Assembly (NCBI RefSeq): GCF_902686445.1
Contig: NC_062223.1
Span: 60,785,998 to 60,849,997 of the forward strand
Reading direction: 5' to 3'
From: Sciurus carolinensis
Taxonomy: Eukaryota > Chordata > Mammalia > Rodentia > Sciuridae
Length of the DNA stretch: 64,000 nt
Positions 38,270-51,275 of the stretch are shown piece after piece. The notes below the pieces were generated by a model, which did not search any database, had not been told where the DNA came from, and saw nothing but the letters and a program-made list of their open reading frames with translations. How positions within the stretch are numbered: the stretch's first letter is position 1; each line of letters opens with the position of its first letter. The translations under genes and the position numbers were made by a program.

Positions 38270-39010
38270 TGGAGTATCCATAACAAATAAAACAATAGTC
38301 TTTAGAAATTCTTATTCTAGTAAACAATATAAAATGTATATCAAATGCAAATGAAATATCTAATATATGATGAATTCCATAAGAGCTATGTAGATGAAAT
38401 ATTATGAGAATTTATAAAATTGACATATTGCTTCTGTCCAGGAAGCAATAGAAAGGTTCTGTCTGAAAATGGGTCCTAACTAGTCTTGGAGAGTGAAAGG
38501 ATTTATGTAAACAGACATAGAAGGAAGAGACTTCTCAGGCAGAAGGACAGGCAGAGAGCTTTAAAACAGTCAAAAACTTAGGTTCTAACTAAAGATGAAT
38601 TTTCATATGGGATATAAGACTGAAGGACTATGTTGTATTCAGATCATGGTGGTCCTTTAATTTTTAGCTGAGTTTGAACTTTATAATAAAGGTGATGGAG
38701 GAACCATTGACTATTTTTTTAGCACAATAAGGTGATGGGTTAGAGCTTCCCCTTCAGGAAAGTGAATCTGGTAGGACTGTGTAGGATGGACAGGAACAGG
38801 GGGAAACATTAAGAAAATTGTTTCAGGCTAGAGATAATGAGGGCCTGAACTAATGCAACAGAAATGAGAAATGAAGGGGGCTGAATATGGAAAAGATATT
38901 AGGAGATAGAATGTTAAGACTTGATGTTTAATTGTGGTGACTGAGAGGAATGGTTCAAAGATAGACTCTGGGCAAATAGGGTAGTGGTAAAACAATAAAA
39001 AATAAAGAAG
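38270..39010 (-). repeat. L2 LINE fragment
   Basis: Antisense L2 body: 'cttctcaggcagaaggacag', 'gatcatggtggtcctttaat', 'gaggaaccattgactatttt', 'aataaggtgatgggttagag' and 'cagaaatgagaaatgaaggg' in the expected order. The left boundary is uncertain. Confidence 0.7.
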
Positions 39011-39559
39011 TGAAGAATATGTTTTGGAAAATGAGAGCAATAAGAATTTCTATTTTTTGTTTCTAGCATTTGATATTCTGAGTTTGAATCCTAATTTTAG
39101 TTATCTGTTTATAGCAATAGAACAGAATAGTATAATGGGAGAACAAGTAATTATAGAAAAGGTCATTAAAAAGTTTAGGATAGATCTCTGATTCTAAAAT
39201 AATTATATCCTTGGTCTAAGGAGGTAGAACAGCTCCACCAATATTTGCTTGGCTTTGACGCTTTAAAGTTCTAGATTCTTCTCATTTGGGATATATCATG
39301 TCATGGGACATTTAAGAGCTTTCAAATGCTGTCCCACTCCTCACTCACTTTTGCTTCATGGATTGAGGGTCATATATTGCGGTTAACTGATTAACAAGCT
39401 TGTGTGATTGTTGTAATAAACGATGTCCTTTCCTGAATCATTTTGTCCTGGAGACTGTTTTGACTTTATCAGATTAAACACCTTCCCCTTCATTACCCTC
39501 ATATGTAGAAATCTATCTATGAAGTTTATTCTGGTTTATTTTAAAACAATATTTACATG

Positions 39560-40290
39560 ACAAAATAGTAACTCTCTAGACAGGGGCTTTGATTAATGAA
39601 ATTATTGTCAGTGTTTGTCATTTTTTCAAGAAATGCCCTCCTCTGAGCATTATTTGATGAGATTGCCGAAATACTGATGAACAAAGGTGCTCTGTCAGAA
39701 GTGCCCCTCTAAAATGAGCTTTTTGGGAAGATAGGCAAGATTTCTGCCTTTTGTAAATTTAATTTTGAGTTAGTGTCATAAATAGATACATAGGTAGGTA
39801 GGTAGACAGATGTGTAGGTGAATTGAATGAATATCAGAACATGCCTTTTAAAACACTGTTGATATTGGTGGGTAGAGTGTAGAGAGCCTTCTTGATTAAT
39901 GGATTCAGGTTAAAATGCTTCCAAGATAAAAATCCTTCAGCTGTGATTAAATGATGAATTTTAGTTATCCTTGTATCACCCATCCTGTTGCCAATGTAAC
40001 TGGGCTCTAACATAAGCGACAGTTGTCAGAAAATGAATACTTTAAAAAGGACTTCTATATCTAAATACATATATTTAATCAGAGAGTCCTTTGGCTTCTG
40101 AAAATAAGTTGTCTAATGAGAATTTCATTTGAGCAGCTGCGACTGAGGAGGTCAACAGGCACTGCCTAGGAGAACATGGCCCAGCTGGTGAAATCTGGTT
40201 GTTGTCGTGATCTAAATGGTCAAGTGCTGCTTGTAATCCAGGACCGTCTGTTTGTGAAGGGAAGAGCGAGTGCTTCAGCATAATGTACAG
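39560..40290. other. Low-repeat, higher-complexity block (possible regulatory element)
   Basis: About 730 bp that stands out from the AT-rich repeats around it. It includes SOX/TCF-like words (ctttgat, gaacaaagg), an E-box CAGCTG in 'gagcagctgcgactgagga', and several retained CpGs. A 68-codon minus-strand open frame ends in it but matches nothing I know. I infer a conserved non-coding element; no direct proof. Confidence 0.35.
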
Positions 40291-41039
40291 CTGTTTTAAT
40301 CTCTCTTTAATAATAGTGCTTCAGCCACTATCATGTCTTGTGTATCATACTACTAAGTATATGATCCTAGGCCCAGTGAACTGGTTTGAGTCAGGTTCTG
40401 TAGTCATGTGAGATTTCAGGGAAAGAGACATATGATAAAACCCTCAACTCTGACTAAATAAAACTTTCTGGTTCTTTGGCTCTTTTTCAACACTATTCTT
40501 TGGATAATTATTGTGATCAGGAAGGAGTGACAAAGCTTGCTTTTAGGTGGAAATATAGAATAAATGAACTTTCTTTGATAGAGCCATCAACTTAATGGAA
40601 ATTATTCAGGGTTTAGGTACAATTCCATAGGACATACAGTAATCAGAATTTAATGTATTTGTCCCATGGAATTGTGTGCTTCAGGCTATCCTGGTAATGA
40701 AAGTATGTGGATTCATTTTACTGTGCATGTAGAGAAAGGGCAGCAGCACTTGAGCTTTGGATTCCTGGTGGGATAAGCTTTCCAATGGATTATGCAGCTG
40801 TTCCCAAGCACAGGAATGAGCATGTGTTTATATGTATATCTGATGGATTATTATCATTATTTGCATCTCTAAACAATTATTTAGATTTATACATATATTT
40901 TGACTGAAGTATATTTGTTAAAGTATATGGTTAGTGTATTTTGCTCATCTGAGAGCTTTTGCTATACTAAAGAAAATATTTAGTTCAAACAATGAGAAAA
41001 CTCATTTTTGAAAGTCATGTTCTTGAGTGAGCTAGATCT

Positions 41040-41310
41040 GGGTTTGACTCTAAGTTCTAATACTTAAAAAGGCTGTGTGACCTACTAATTATGAGTGTGG
41101 ACTCTGGAGTTAGGCTGCCTGTGTTTGAATCTCAGTTCAGCATTTTCCAGGTTAATGACATACAGTAAGTAAATGAACCTCTCTGTGCCTCACTTTTCTC
41201 AACTCCAAATAGGCATTATTAGAGTGCATCATGAAGATCAAGAATTAGTTAATGAAACTTAAGCATTTAGAATGCTGACAGAACACTGTAACTGCTTAAT
41301 AAATATATAT
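41040..41310 (+). repeat. MIR SINE copies
   Basis: A clear plus-strand MIR: 'gagtgtggactctggagtta', 'ggctgcctgtgtttgaatct', 'aaatgaacctctctgtgcct' and 'cacttttctcaactccaaat'. A second partial MIR piece ('gatctgggtttgactctaag') precedes it. Confidence 0.9.
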
Positions 41311-43029
41311 ATGTAGCTTTTATAATTATAACAATTCTAATTATTGTTTTTGCAATTACTGTTACTATTATTGTTGTTATTTGAAGAAAAATTTTTAAGA
41401 GAAATGTTATAGGAATCTCATACTATGCCACAGACCAAATCATAGGAAATAGCCCATGGTGTTAAGGGATTTAGCATTTGGCAGCAATGATGTTCTTGTG
41501 TTCTGGAAGAATAATTCAGTTTAACTCTCCTTTCAGGCTCTTTGGAAAAGCTGATACTAAAGTTTCCCCACTGGAAGCCAGTCTTCCCTGCTGAGAAATA
41601 TGTGGAATGTGATGTTGTCAGTGAGAGAGGTTGGCTAAAACCTTGGATGAGCGTTTTAGATAGTACCAAGTTAAGAGCAATGTGTTCCTTTAACATAAAA
41701 ATCTATTAAAATCCCATGTTAAAAAGAAGATTAACATTCATGCCATGCTATAGCATCAAAATTATTTTAAGGCACAATTATGGATATTAGGTTTTTAATC
41801 ACCATTATGATTTGAGGTAATATTGGTGAAGCCTTTAGAATATCCTAGATCCAAACCTTACCTTATGTTTCTTATTCATAGGAGAAATAGGAATGGTTTG
41901 GAATTTTTGTGTAAGAAACACATAAAGTATTCATTACAAACCCCCAGAATAATTATTTCAAATAAATTGGAAATCTCAAGTCATTTAAATGCTGAAGTTC
42001 CCCAACACTGCTCATACTCTTGGTGAAGAAGCATTGGCTATTCAGAGCAATGCTGATGCAATCTCATTTAAATTTGTTTTTTCTTCTCCTACTAAAAAAT
42101 TTCCTCCCAATGATATTTGTTTCCTTGCTCCCATTTTAAAGACATTGTAGAATATTCATAGTAAACACTTATCTAGTGACAGTATTTAAAAAACAGATAT
42201 TATCCAAAAGTATTATAAATAATATTTAGAATTGACAGTGAGGAGCAAGAACTATTAGTGTTTGAATTATGAAAATTATGATTTGTTTGTGTAAGAATTA
42301 TGCTTTGCATATTTTTGTGTTAAGTATATTTGCTTTCTAATTTTTGGAAACTGGTCATCCTCTCATAACTTTACAAATGTATAATGAGACAAAATTCTTT
42401 GAATCTCAGACATTCTTGGTTATTTCTATTTAGTTATTTCTATTGATTAATTCTATATAGAAATCTTGGTTATTTCTTTTTGCTATTGTTTGCAACTCTA
42501 ATTTATTGTATAGGTAATATAATATTTGTTTGATTTTTTTCTTTCAATTTGTGTGTCTCTGCCTTGAAAAGATATTTCAAATTTCTTATCCCATTTCTAT
42601 CTCCTCATATTTGAAAGTTACTTTTTTAAGATTCTTTCTCTAAGAATGTTAACAGATGCAGACAAGTTGCTTCTGATTTTTTCCTTTGACTGAACTGGAA
42701 GCAATAAGGTATGCTCCTGTCATTTTGTTGTTTAGAAAGAGGATGCAGCTTTCTAACTGTTTCATAAAACAAGTCGGATTCTTGTATGCTTTCTGAGTTT
42801 GTGGAGTTTGAGCAAACAATTAGCATTTTGTTTTACTCTCTTGAAAATTCATTAGATTTTCTTCAGGATTTATTAAGGGATTTTCAAAAGAAGTAATAGA
42901 GGATACTCTGGCTCTTTATTATTTTCTTTATAAATATGTATGCAAAATCAAAAGAAAAATGAGTAGCTAAGGAAGCAGTAAACTTAAACTTATTATGTCA
43001 TATTTTATATTTGTATTAAGTCATAAAAA

Positions 43030-43576
43030 TAAAATAAACACCTGTGAACTCATTATTATCTTACTTAATAAAAAATTATGAGTACTATTGAATCTCCTTA
43101 TGTTATTTTTACCATTCAATCCTTGTTTTTACTTAGATTACTGCCAGAATATTGTATTTATCATTATGTTCTCTTTTTGTATTACTAAAAGTATCTTTAA
43201 ATAATATATTTTTATCTTTGTTTTAGAATTTTACAAAAATAATGTCACAGTGTAATCAATCTGTGACTTGCTTCATATATATTCACAATTTTATTCTAAG
43301 ATCAGGTTTACTGTGTGCAGTTTCAGTTCATTTTCACTTTTGTATAATGTTCCATGGTATACTGTGTAACCAGTATATTCTCCTGTCTATTGTCTCTGGG
43401 CATTTGGGGTTTTTTCAGTTTTCTGCTAGTGCAAGCCATTATGAAGATTCTCGAAGCTGTCTTCTGATGCACGAGTGAATGAGTTTCTTTGCTAGAATGT
43501 TCTCAGGAGTGGAATTGATATTGACTATTTTTGTAGTCTTTGACTCTTTTGAAAACATTACACAAAGAGTTCCTGG

Positions 43577-43614
<38 letters not shown>

Positions 43615-43705
43615 ATATGTGCGTGTGTTATAATCTCTGAAAGCTTTAACTGTCTATACCTTTTGGTTCTACCTTCCTCAGCATATCTAGTATAGGTATT
43701 TTTAA
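43030..43705 (-). mobile_element. L1 LINE 3' fragment (old)
   Basis: Antisense L1M 3'UTR and end of ORF2: 'aaacacctgtgaactcatta', 'gtataatgttccatggtata', 'gggcatttggggttttttca' and 'cattatgaagattctcgaag', then 'tctcaggagtggaattgata'. A (GT)n microsatellite splits it at 43577-43613. Confidence 0.8.
43577..43613. repeat. (GT)n microsatellite
   Basis: Pure GT repeat of about 18 units inside an old L1 fragment. It explains the minus-strand frame with repeated His-Thr. Confidence 0.97.
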
Positions 43706-44149
43706 AAATCATTGAGCTTTTTGAAGTTCAACAGAGTCTTTGATGACCCCTTCACTGCAATTTTCATTTTGTTGTATCTTTAACAGAGGGTCTTCAGCCC
43801 TTCTTTCAACTATGAGCACAACTGCATTGTTCCCCTACTGAACTGTGATTACTAGGTCTGTTAGGAAACACACATTTTTCCCTTTGATCCTTTCTATTGA
43901 TGTTTCCAGCTCAGGGTGTAGTTTTAGAATTAGAGTTAATCCTGATCTCTAATTATATCAGGTTCACAATAATTCTTTTTCTCAAATACTTACTTCAAAT
44001 TCAAAATTACAAACTTAGTGTTACCACTATTTTACCCAACTGTTTCATTGAAATAGGCCTTATTTTAAGCCAATTGACCTGTTGGTTGGAAATCTTTCTC
44101 TCTTGGAATGTTTAAGAATCCTTTCAGATATTGACCTGGATTTGATGTG

Positions 44150-44295
44150 TATTATTGTCCTTAATCTGATAATTTACTAGGTAGTATCAATAAATTAATT
44201 GATTAATCTAGGCTCTAGTTTCTTAATTTGTAAAATGAAGATGTTGGTTTAGATAAGCATTAAAGTACAAATTCTAAAATTTTATGCCATTTTGA
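44150..44295 (+). repeat. Possible MIR remnant
   Basis: 'ctaggctctagtttcttaat' with 'ttgtaaaatgaagatgttgg' resembles the MIR CAGTTTCCTCATCTGTAAAATGGGGAT core. Little else is left. Confidence 0.5.
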
Positions 44296-45289
44296 TTTTC
44301 TTTTAGAGTTTGTATCCAAATTTTAGAGTCCTCTTTGAAACTGTTTTTAGACGAATCAGTCATCTGAACCAATCTCATGATTCATTTTCTTTTATTATGC
44401 TTGGAACTGTTCTTTACTATTCCTGATCACTTCTTTTTGATGCTAGAATCTTTTTGAAACTAGAGATAAAACCTGCTAGTCAGTTTTAATATCTGAAGAT
44501 GTCATTGTCTGATGAAGTACTTGTAGACAAAGCCATGGTTTCAAGGATATGGCTTAATGCTGAGTATCTTTGACATTCAGATCGATCACAGCTTTCTCAG
44601 TTGATGTCTTGAGAGTTTAAATGTAACTGAGGAGCCATACCTCACATTGAGAGACCAGACAAATACTCCCACAATGAAGTCATGGAATAATGGAATATAG
44701 ACTGTCCACTACCATTGAAAGTACAGAAGTTAAAGGTCTGTGGGATTTTCCTAATTGCTCTCACATAATAAATTGAAAATGAGTAAATACAAACAGATGA
44801 TTAGAAAAAAAATCAATGAAGTTAAACCAAAGAATAATTATGAAAATGTTAAAGTATTACATTACTTTGAGCAACACCATGGCAGCTATAGAAGCAGAAT
44901 TATTATGCTGTAATGTATTTTTTTGAATGAAGGTAAGTTATAGTCAAAGGGCAATTTTAAAAGAGTGGCAAATAAACTATATACACTGAGATTCCATTCC
45001 ACTCTAGAATGCAATAACTAGCTTAACCGGAAATACCTCTTATAGGTTTACCAATTATAAGACAGGGAAGAGATGGAAAATTTAAGAATTAATTCATAAA
45101 CCACATATTATTTTGAAGCAATCTCTTTTTCTTCTCAAAAGAGACTAGGGAGGGGGAAATACTTTGTGTAGCCAGTGCACGAAGTCCTAAACATTATTCT
45201 TTGGTTTTTTAAAGAATATTCCTTTGTATACTCGCTCCTGTTTGTCATGCAGATTTCAACTTAACTTTTAAGAAGTTTTCTTAACCTGT

Positions 45290-45530
45290 AATTCTAATGT
45301 AGACCCCATCACTCTTTAACACATTTCTCTATTTGGATTTCACCATAGCACTTTTACTGTCTGTTATGTTCTTGTTTTTTTGTCTTCTTTATTATCTGTT
45401 TCACCCACTAAAGGGGGAAAGTTAGTAAGAGCAGAGACCCTCTCTGACTTGTCCACGGCTCTATTCCCAGTTGTTTAAAAATTCTTAATGAGCGTTTGTT
45501 GATTGAAGATTTTAAAATTATCTCTTTTTA
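45290..45530 (+). repeat. L2 LINE 3'-end fragment
   Basis: Sense-orientation L2 terminus: 'agagcagagaccctctctga', 'cttgtccacggctctattcc', 'ttcttaatgagcgtttgttg'. This is the clearest L2 copy in the window on the SOX6 coding strand. Confidence 0.7.
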
Positions 45531-47084
45531 CTTCTGCCTCTCTTGTCCATATATATATCCTCTTTTTCCAATTAACTTTATCTTAACTATAACTTTGTTT
45601 TTAAATAGTGTAGGAAATTCAAATTCCCTCATTTAATTACCTTTTACCTTCTCTCCTTGCACCACATTACCTATTTAAAAGTCATGCTGCCAATGGGAAT
45701 AGGATTCTAGACATGATTGTATTTTCTGTTGCCCTCTAGGTTAGTCTTACATTTCTTTACTATTATGAAACTATGAACTTTCAATTCTAAATTCACCATA
45801 ACTGTTTTCAGAATTACAAGTCTTTTAGTGAAGTTATACAAATGTCTACATTTCTTAGACATGCCATAATGATTTTACACTATGGTAGAAATGGAGAGTC
45901 ACTGTCTCAATACGTATGAGTGCTCTACCCTTTGCTTGTTGCATGGTATTAGTATTAGCTTCACGGGTAAGGAGTAGTATCCTTGGTTACCTGATGGAAA
46001 CTAGTTTCTTTGATTTTTTTCTTCCGGTTTAGATTTTCTTCTAACAGCAAAACTTCATTGTCCTCCACATATGCTGCCCTCTTTCTTTTTGCTTTGATGT
46101 GAATGTAACTTGGGCATTCCTCAGGTACACAGAGATACTTATGTGGTATTAGAATTTGGTTCCTGGAATTCTTTGGTTATCTTTCTCTAGTGAGCATTCT
46201 GGTTAAGAATTTGAAGATGTAACAATCTCAGGACCTTTCTTACCTAAAGAGTAAGCACTGCCTTGAAGTTGAATTAGTAATTCAGTCAAACATACTTCCT
46301 GCTCAGCCATTATCCTTCCCATCTAGAATAACCTTCTGCCTGTTCTCTGCTTACCTAAATTTTTCATCTGTACACTTTCCAATATTCAAAACCCAAACCT
46401 TATTGGGTTTTCTACTGAGTATGTTAGCTCCCGTGACTCCAACCTTTTCCAAAATGATCAATACTTGAACTTTTGTAACCCTAATTTTGTTTTCTATTTA
46501 TAAATGGACATTTTCATTGAGGGTAATTGTAGATTCACCTAAGACTGTAAGAAATAATACAGAGAGATTCCATGTATAATTTGCCCTGTTTTCCTCATAG
46601 TAACATATTGCAGAATTGTTGTATGCTGTCATCACAAGGTTATTGACATTGATACAATACCCTGATCTTCATATTTATCGAGCTTTAATTGTACTCATTT
46701 GTGTATGAGTTTGCATATTAAGTATAATACAATTTTATTGCCTATAAATCAACCACCACAATATAGCCACTACAACAAAATACTGAATAATTCAGATATC
46801 ACCAGGATCCTTTGTGTTTTTATAACTACATCTGCCTTTCTTTTACTCTGCCACCCCTCACGCTCTGTATCAAGCCCCTGACAACCACTAATAAGTTCTT
46901 TATTTCTAACCTTTTGACATTTCAAAGATGTCATATAAATGGAATTATATAGTGTGTTGTATAATTATACAGTGTGTTGTTGACTTTTTGAAAAAATTTT
47001 GGCATAATTTCCTGGCAATTTTTCAAGTTATATATATCAGTCAATAGTTTATACCCTTTTTAGTCCATACCATGTATCACATTT

Positions 47085-47166
47085 GTATCATATATATATA
47101 TATACATATATATAGATAGATATAGATGTGTGTGTGTGTATACACACACACACACACACACACAAA
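47085..47166. repeat. (AT)n/(GT)n/(CA)n simple repeat
   Basis: An AT run, ATAG units, a short GT run, then (CA)n. It grew inside the antisense L1 segment. Confidence 0.93.
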
Positions 47167-48224
47167 CACACAAAACATATGTATCAATTTTTTTAACTCT
47201 TCATTCACTGGTTAAAAGGCATTAGAACAGATTAAACTTTTAGCTATTACAAATAAAGTTACTATGAACCTTTGTTTATCAGTGTTTAGGTAAGCAGAGG
47301 TTTTCATTTCTCTAGAATTAGGGTTCTGAAGCACATTTACCAGGTTATATGGTAATCATATTTTAGTTTTTTTAAGAAAGTACTATACTATTTTTCAGAG
47401 TACCTATGCCATTTTTTACATTCCCAGTAGTAATGTATATGTGATCCAATTTATTTATATCTTTATCAACATTTGGTTTTGTTGTTTTTATTTTAACCTT
47501 TGTGATAGGTGTATAGTAACATTGAGTTAATTAGTATTGCTTTTATGGCTAATGATATTGAACATTATTTCCTGTGTTGTCATATGGATGTCTTTGTTAA
47601 TGAAATGTCTATTTATGTCTTCTGTTAATTTTCTAATTGAATTTTTTATTATTGAGTTGTGACTGTTCTATATTATTCTACGTACCAATCCTATGTTAGG
47701 TATATAGCTTGCAAATATTTCCTGTCAGTCTTTAGATTAGTTTTTCATCCTCTTTACATGGGTTCTCACAGATGAAAGTTTAGAATTTAGATGAGGTCTA
47801 GTTTAACAATTTTTTATTTCATGTATCATGCTTTTGGTATCATCTCTAAGAACACTTTACTTAGTCCTAGATTTTAAATATTATCTCCTGTTTCTTTTTC
47901 TAGAGGTTTTATAGTTTTGTACTTTAGAGTCAAGTCTATAAATTATTTTGAGGTAATTTTTGTATAAGGTGTGAAATTTCTTTTTCTTTCTTTTCCAATG
48001 GATATATAATTTGCTCCAGCATCCACCATCTGTTGACAAGGTTCACCTTCCTATATGGAATTGCTTTGCAAGTGACATGATTATCTTGAAAATCCCAAGT
48101 ATCTAAAATCAAAATAAAACAGAACAGAAGAAAACAGACAAACAAGCCTCCTAGAACTAATGAGTCAGCAGGGTCAACACATAAAAACCAATCTCATTTC
48201 TGTACACTAACAGTGAACACATGA

Positions 48225-48550
48225 CTTAGTCTATTCAGGCTGCTGTAACAAAATGCCATAAATTGAGTATTTATAAACACTGGAAATTTGTTGCTTACAC
48301 ATCTGGAGGATGGGAACCCCAAGATCAAGATGCCAGCAGATTTGATATCTGCTGAGGATGATGCTTCATAGTTGGTGTCTTGTTACTATGTTTTCATGTC
48401 ATAGAAGGGACAAACTCCCTTATAAGAGCACTAACCCCGTTTGTGACCTCATCACTTCCAAAGACCCCCGTACCTCTTAATACCACCACATTGAGGATTC
48501 AGTTTCAACACATGGATTTGGGAGGACAGAAACTTTCAGACCATAGCAAC
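48225..48550 (-). mobile_element. MaLR LTR inserted in the L1
   Basis: Antisense MLT1/MST-type LTR: 'cttagtctattcaggctgct', 'gtaacaaaatgccataaatt', 'ccccaagatcaagatgccag' and 'tttcaacacatggatttggg'. Flanks aacacatga (48216-48224) and aacatatga (48548-48556) are a probable target duplication. L1 ORF2 sequence continues on both sides, so this insertion is younger than the L1. Confidence 0.88.
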
Positions 48551-49299
48551 ATATGAAAACTGCAATTGAAAACAATGCTGTTTATAATTTTTCCAAATAA
48601 AATGAAATGCTTAGGTAAGTGCCTAACAAATATGTAGAGGATCTATATGCTCAAATTATAAAATACTGATTAAAAAATCAAAGAAGACATAAATAAATGG
48701 CAAAACATTGTGGTCCTAAATTGGAAGACCATGTGGTAATGTCAATTCTTCCCCAAATTATCTATATATTTACTGCAATTCCTATTAAAATCACAGCAAG
48801 AATTTCATGTACAAACATTTTAAACTTTATATAAAAGATTTGGAGTATGGAATAGCTAAGATAATCTTGACAAAAAGAATAAAGTGTTAGTAATCACTCT
48901 ATCCAGTATTAAGGCTTACTATATAGCCACAGTAATCAAAACATGCAGTATTGGCAGAGAAGTAGACACATAGATCAATGGAACATAGTAGAGAACCCAC
49001 AAATAACACTGCAAATGTATGCTCAGCTGATTTCGACAAAGATGAAACAATTTGCTATTTATATTTATTGATCTTGCTTCCCTTGATTTAAATTTCCTTG
49101 AGGATATATCACAATCTTTAGTTTTTATTCACAACACATAATATAGATCTTGGCATATAATATGAATTAACCTAAATAGAGTTGATTTATACAAGGTTTC
49201 AGAAAGATAAATAATATTATGGCTAAAAAAGTTAATTAAATTTAATACCTTTATACACACATAAAAGCATGTATATATGCTTAAACATGTGTATATATA

Positions 49300-50220
49300 C
49301 ATATATTCATTAATTCCATAAGCATTTATTAAACTCTTTTATCTGATATTACAGTGGGCTTAGAGTGGGAGAGATAAATGTAGAGAAAGAGGAGGAAAAG
49401 AAAATAAACACAGTAACAGTGGTTTTAATAGCTTGTAAGTTAGTGGGAAAAACACATATAAACAAAGTAATCATCATTAAGCACTATAGTAGAAGATACT
49501 ATAAAATGCTTCAGGAGTATAGAATAATTGTTTTATCTAGGAGACCTAGAAGGGAGTTTACAGACTTTTGAGCTGAATTTTTGATAAATTATAAACTCGT
49601 AATAGTGAATAAGAGATAAAATGAGTTTGTTCCTAGGTAGAGAGGACAACATGTATAAAGTTTCAGTGGTATGAATAATCTTAAGAATTTGGTGAATGTC
49701 AAGAAGTTTGGTATGGCTAATATAGGAGACATGACTGAAAAAAAAAAAGGTTGGGGGCCATTGTAAAGGGATCAAATTTTATCCTTGGGTAGTGGAGACC
49801 AGATGAGAACTTTGAAGTGGGAGAATGAATGACAAAGTTGAACACATTTCTTTGGAAAGGAACTTTGGTGGAATTTTGACTCTTTTTGTAAAGATACAAG
49901 GGCAAATGCAGGAAAATCTGTTAGCAGGCTATTTAATGGTCTAAGCACATACTGATAAGAGTCTACAAAACTAAAGCAAAGGCAGAGAAAGATAGAAGGA
50001 ATCAGCTTTGGAATTTTTAATTAGGTGTGAGGTGTGAGGTTGGGAGCATTTTGAGCAGAGAGATTTAATGGTGAGGCTATTAAGATGGTGAAGCCAGATA
50101 GATAAGAAAGTTTCAGAAAAGGTTTGAGTTCAGACATATTAGGTTTGAGTATTCTCTCTGTGAAGGTAGAATACATCCAGCATATAGATATCTATCTGAC
50201 TATTCTGGAAATTATGAAAG
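49300..50220 (-). repeat. L2 LINE, long fragment with 3' end
   Basis: Antisense L2 of about 900 bp: 'ccataagcatttattaaact' terminus, 'gtgggcttagagtgggagag', the 'gtatagaataattgttttat' region, then 'gttcagacatattaggtttg' and 'acatccagcatatagatatc'. In sense this last part lies close to the reverse-transcriptase coding region. Open frames here are random. Confidence 0.8.
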
Positions 50221-50322
50221 AGCATGCCTAGGTTCCCTTGCTTATCATTTTTATGGAGGGAATCTCCTTTTCTTTAGTGAATTCACTTTGATGGGTCATT
50301 GTTATTGTTGCTTTCAGTCATT

Positions 50323-50428
50323 TCAGTTTCTCTACCTTTAGCCCTTAGGTCGTAGCACATCCCTTTATCCTATGGTGCTTAATAAATATTACTGAATGAC
50401 ATTACTGAATGAAACCAGGTTTCAAAGT
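50323..50428 (+). repeat. Direct repeat, copy 1
   Basis: Starts catttcagtttctctacctt and ends near aaccaggtttca. It is closely matched by 51668-51756, including the long shared block around 'tccctttatcctatggtgct'. This copy carries an extra 'aaatattactgaatgacatt' segment that copy 2 lacks. Confidence 0.85.
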
Positions 50429-50552
50429 TGATCCTCATGTGAAAGCTCTGTAATTTGTCATACTGTATATAGAGAAGTGAAGTGACTATAGACTAACCCC
50501 AAAGTGTGTCATGTACATGTTATCTGTTCTGATGAACTTAATACCATAGCCT

Positions 50553-50726
50553 AGTGCTTTTCAATTTGTCATTTGCCTTGGTGTACCACATGAGAACGTG
50601 TTAAAAATACAAATCTTAGGCCTCCTCTTTGACCCACTGAATCAAAAACTGGGATGGAATCCAGCAACCCAAGTTTTCTCAAGCTCAAGTTGTTTCTGAT
50701 GCATACTAACAATTGAGAACTCTGGG
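50553..50726 (+). mobile_element. MER5A hAT-type MITE
   Basis: 'tagtgcttttcaatttgtca' at the left and 'caattgagaactctggg' at the right, with 'ggcctcctctttgacccact' and 'ttctgatgcatactaacaat' between. Diverged but nearly full length. Confidence 0.8.
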
Positions 50727-50764
50727 ATGACAGCTATACTGAACTAAATAGTCCAAACCATATA

Positions 50765-51275
50765 TAGTCATATGTCACTGAATATTGGTGATACATTTTG
50801 AGAAATGTGACATTGGATTTTGTTGTATGTGAATATTATAACAGGTAGATGTCAATAACTCTATGTAACCCTTTGATTCAACCAAGAGATACAGTAGATA
50901 AAAGATGTATAAAAATGCTGCTAACATAGCATGGCATGCTTTTGTACAGTAAAAAAAAATTTTTTAATAGGTAGGACACTCTAAAACAATAAAAACAGTA
51001 CAGCAAATATGTAAACCAATAATAGTTGTTTATTATAATCAAATATTATAAACTGCATAATTATATGTGCTATACTTTTATATAACTGGCAGAACTGTAG
51101 ATGGTTCACATTAGCATCATTGCAAACACATAGTAATGTGTTGTGCTACATTACGATGTGATTACAATGTCACTTAATTGATAGGAATTTTTCAGTTTCT
51201 TTATAATCTTATTAGGACACCATGGAATATGTGTTCCATTATTGACCCAAACATCCTTATGCTTCTCATGACTCT
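50765..51275 (+). mobile_element. MER2/Tigger-like DNA transposon fossil
   Basis: Terminal inverted similarity: left 'tagtcatatgtcactgaata', right 'ccttatgcttctcatgacta'-like, next to TA dinucleotides. Internal 'ttttgagaaatgtgacattg' and 'ataatcttattaggacacca' with 'tccattattgacccaaacat' follow the MER2 order. No transposase frame. Confidence 0.65.

Larger units (their letters stand above)
46495..49055 (-). mobile_element. 5'-inverted (twin-primed) L1 LINE, interrupted by an LTR
   Basis: From 46495 to about 48068 the sequence is antisense L1: 3'UTR, then ORF2 3' end ('gtcatataaatggaattata', 'gttctcacagatgaaagttt', 'catccaccatctgttgacaa'). From about 48069 it switches to sense ORF2 ('gcaagtgacatgattatctt', 'ctcctagaactaatgagtca', 'gcaattcctattaaaatcac', 'agatcaatggaacatagtag') and stops at 'cgacaaagatgaaacaattt'. 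The outer end of the sense part and the inner end of the antisense part fall at the same ORF2 position, as expected of twin priming. Shared ctatttata at 46494-46502 and 49055-49063 may be the target duplication. No intact frame remains. Confidence 0.85.
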
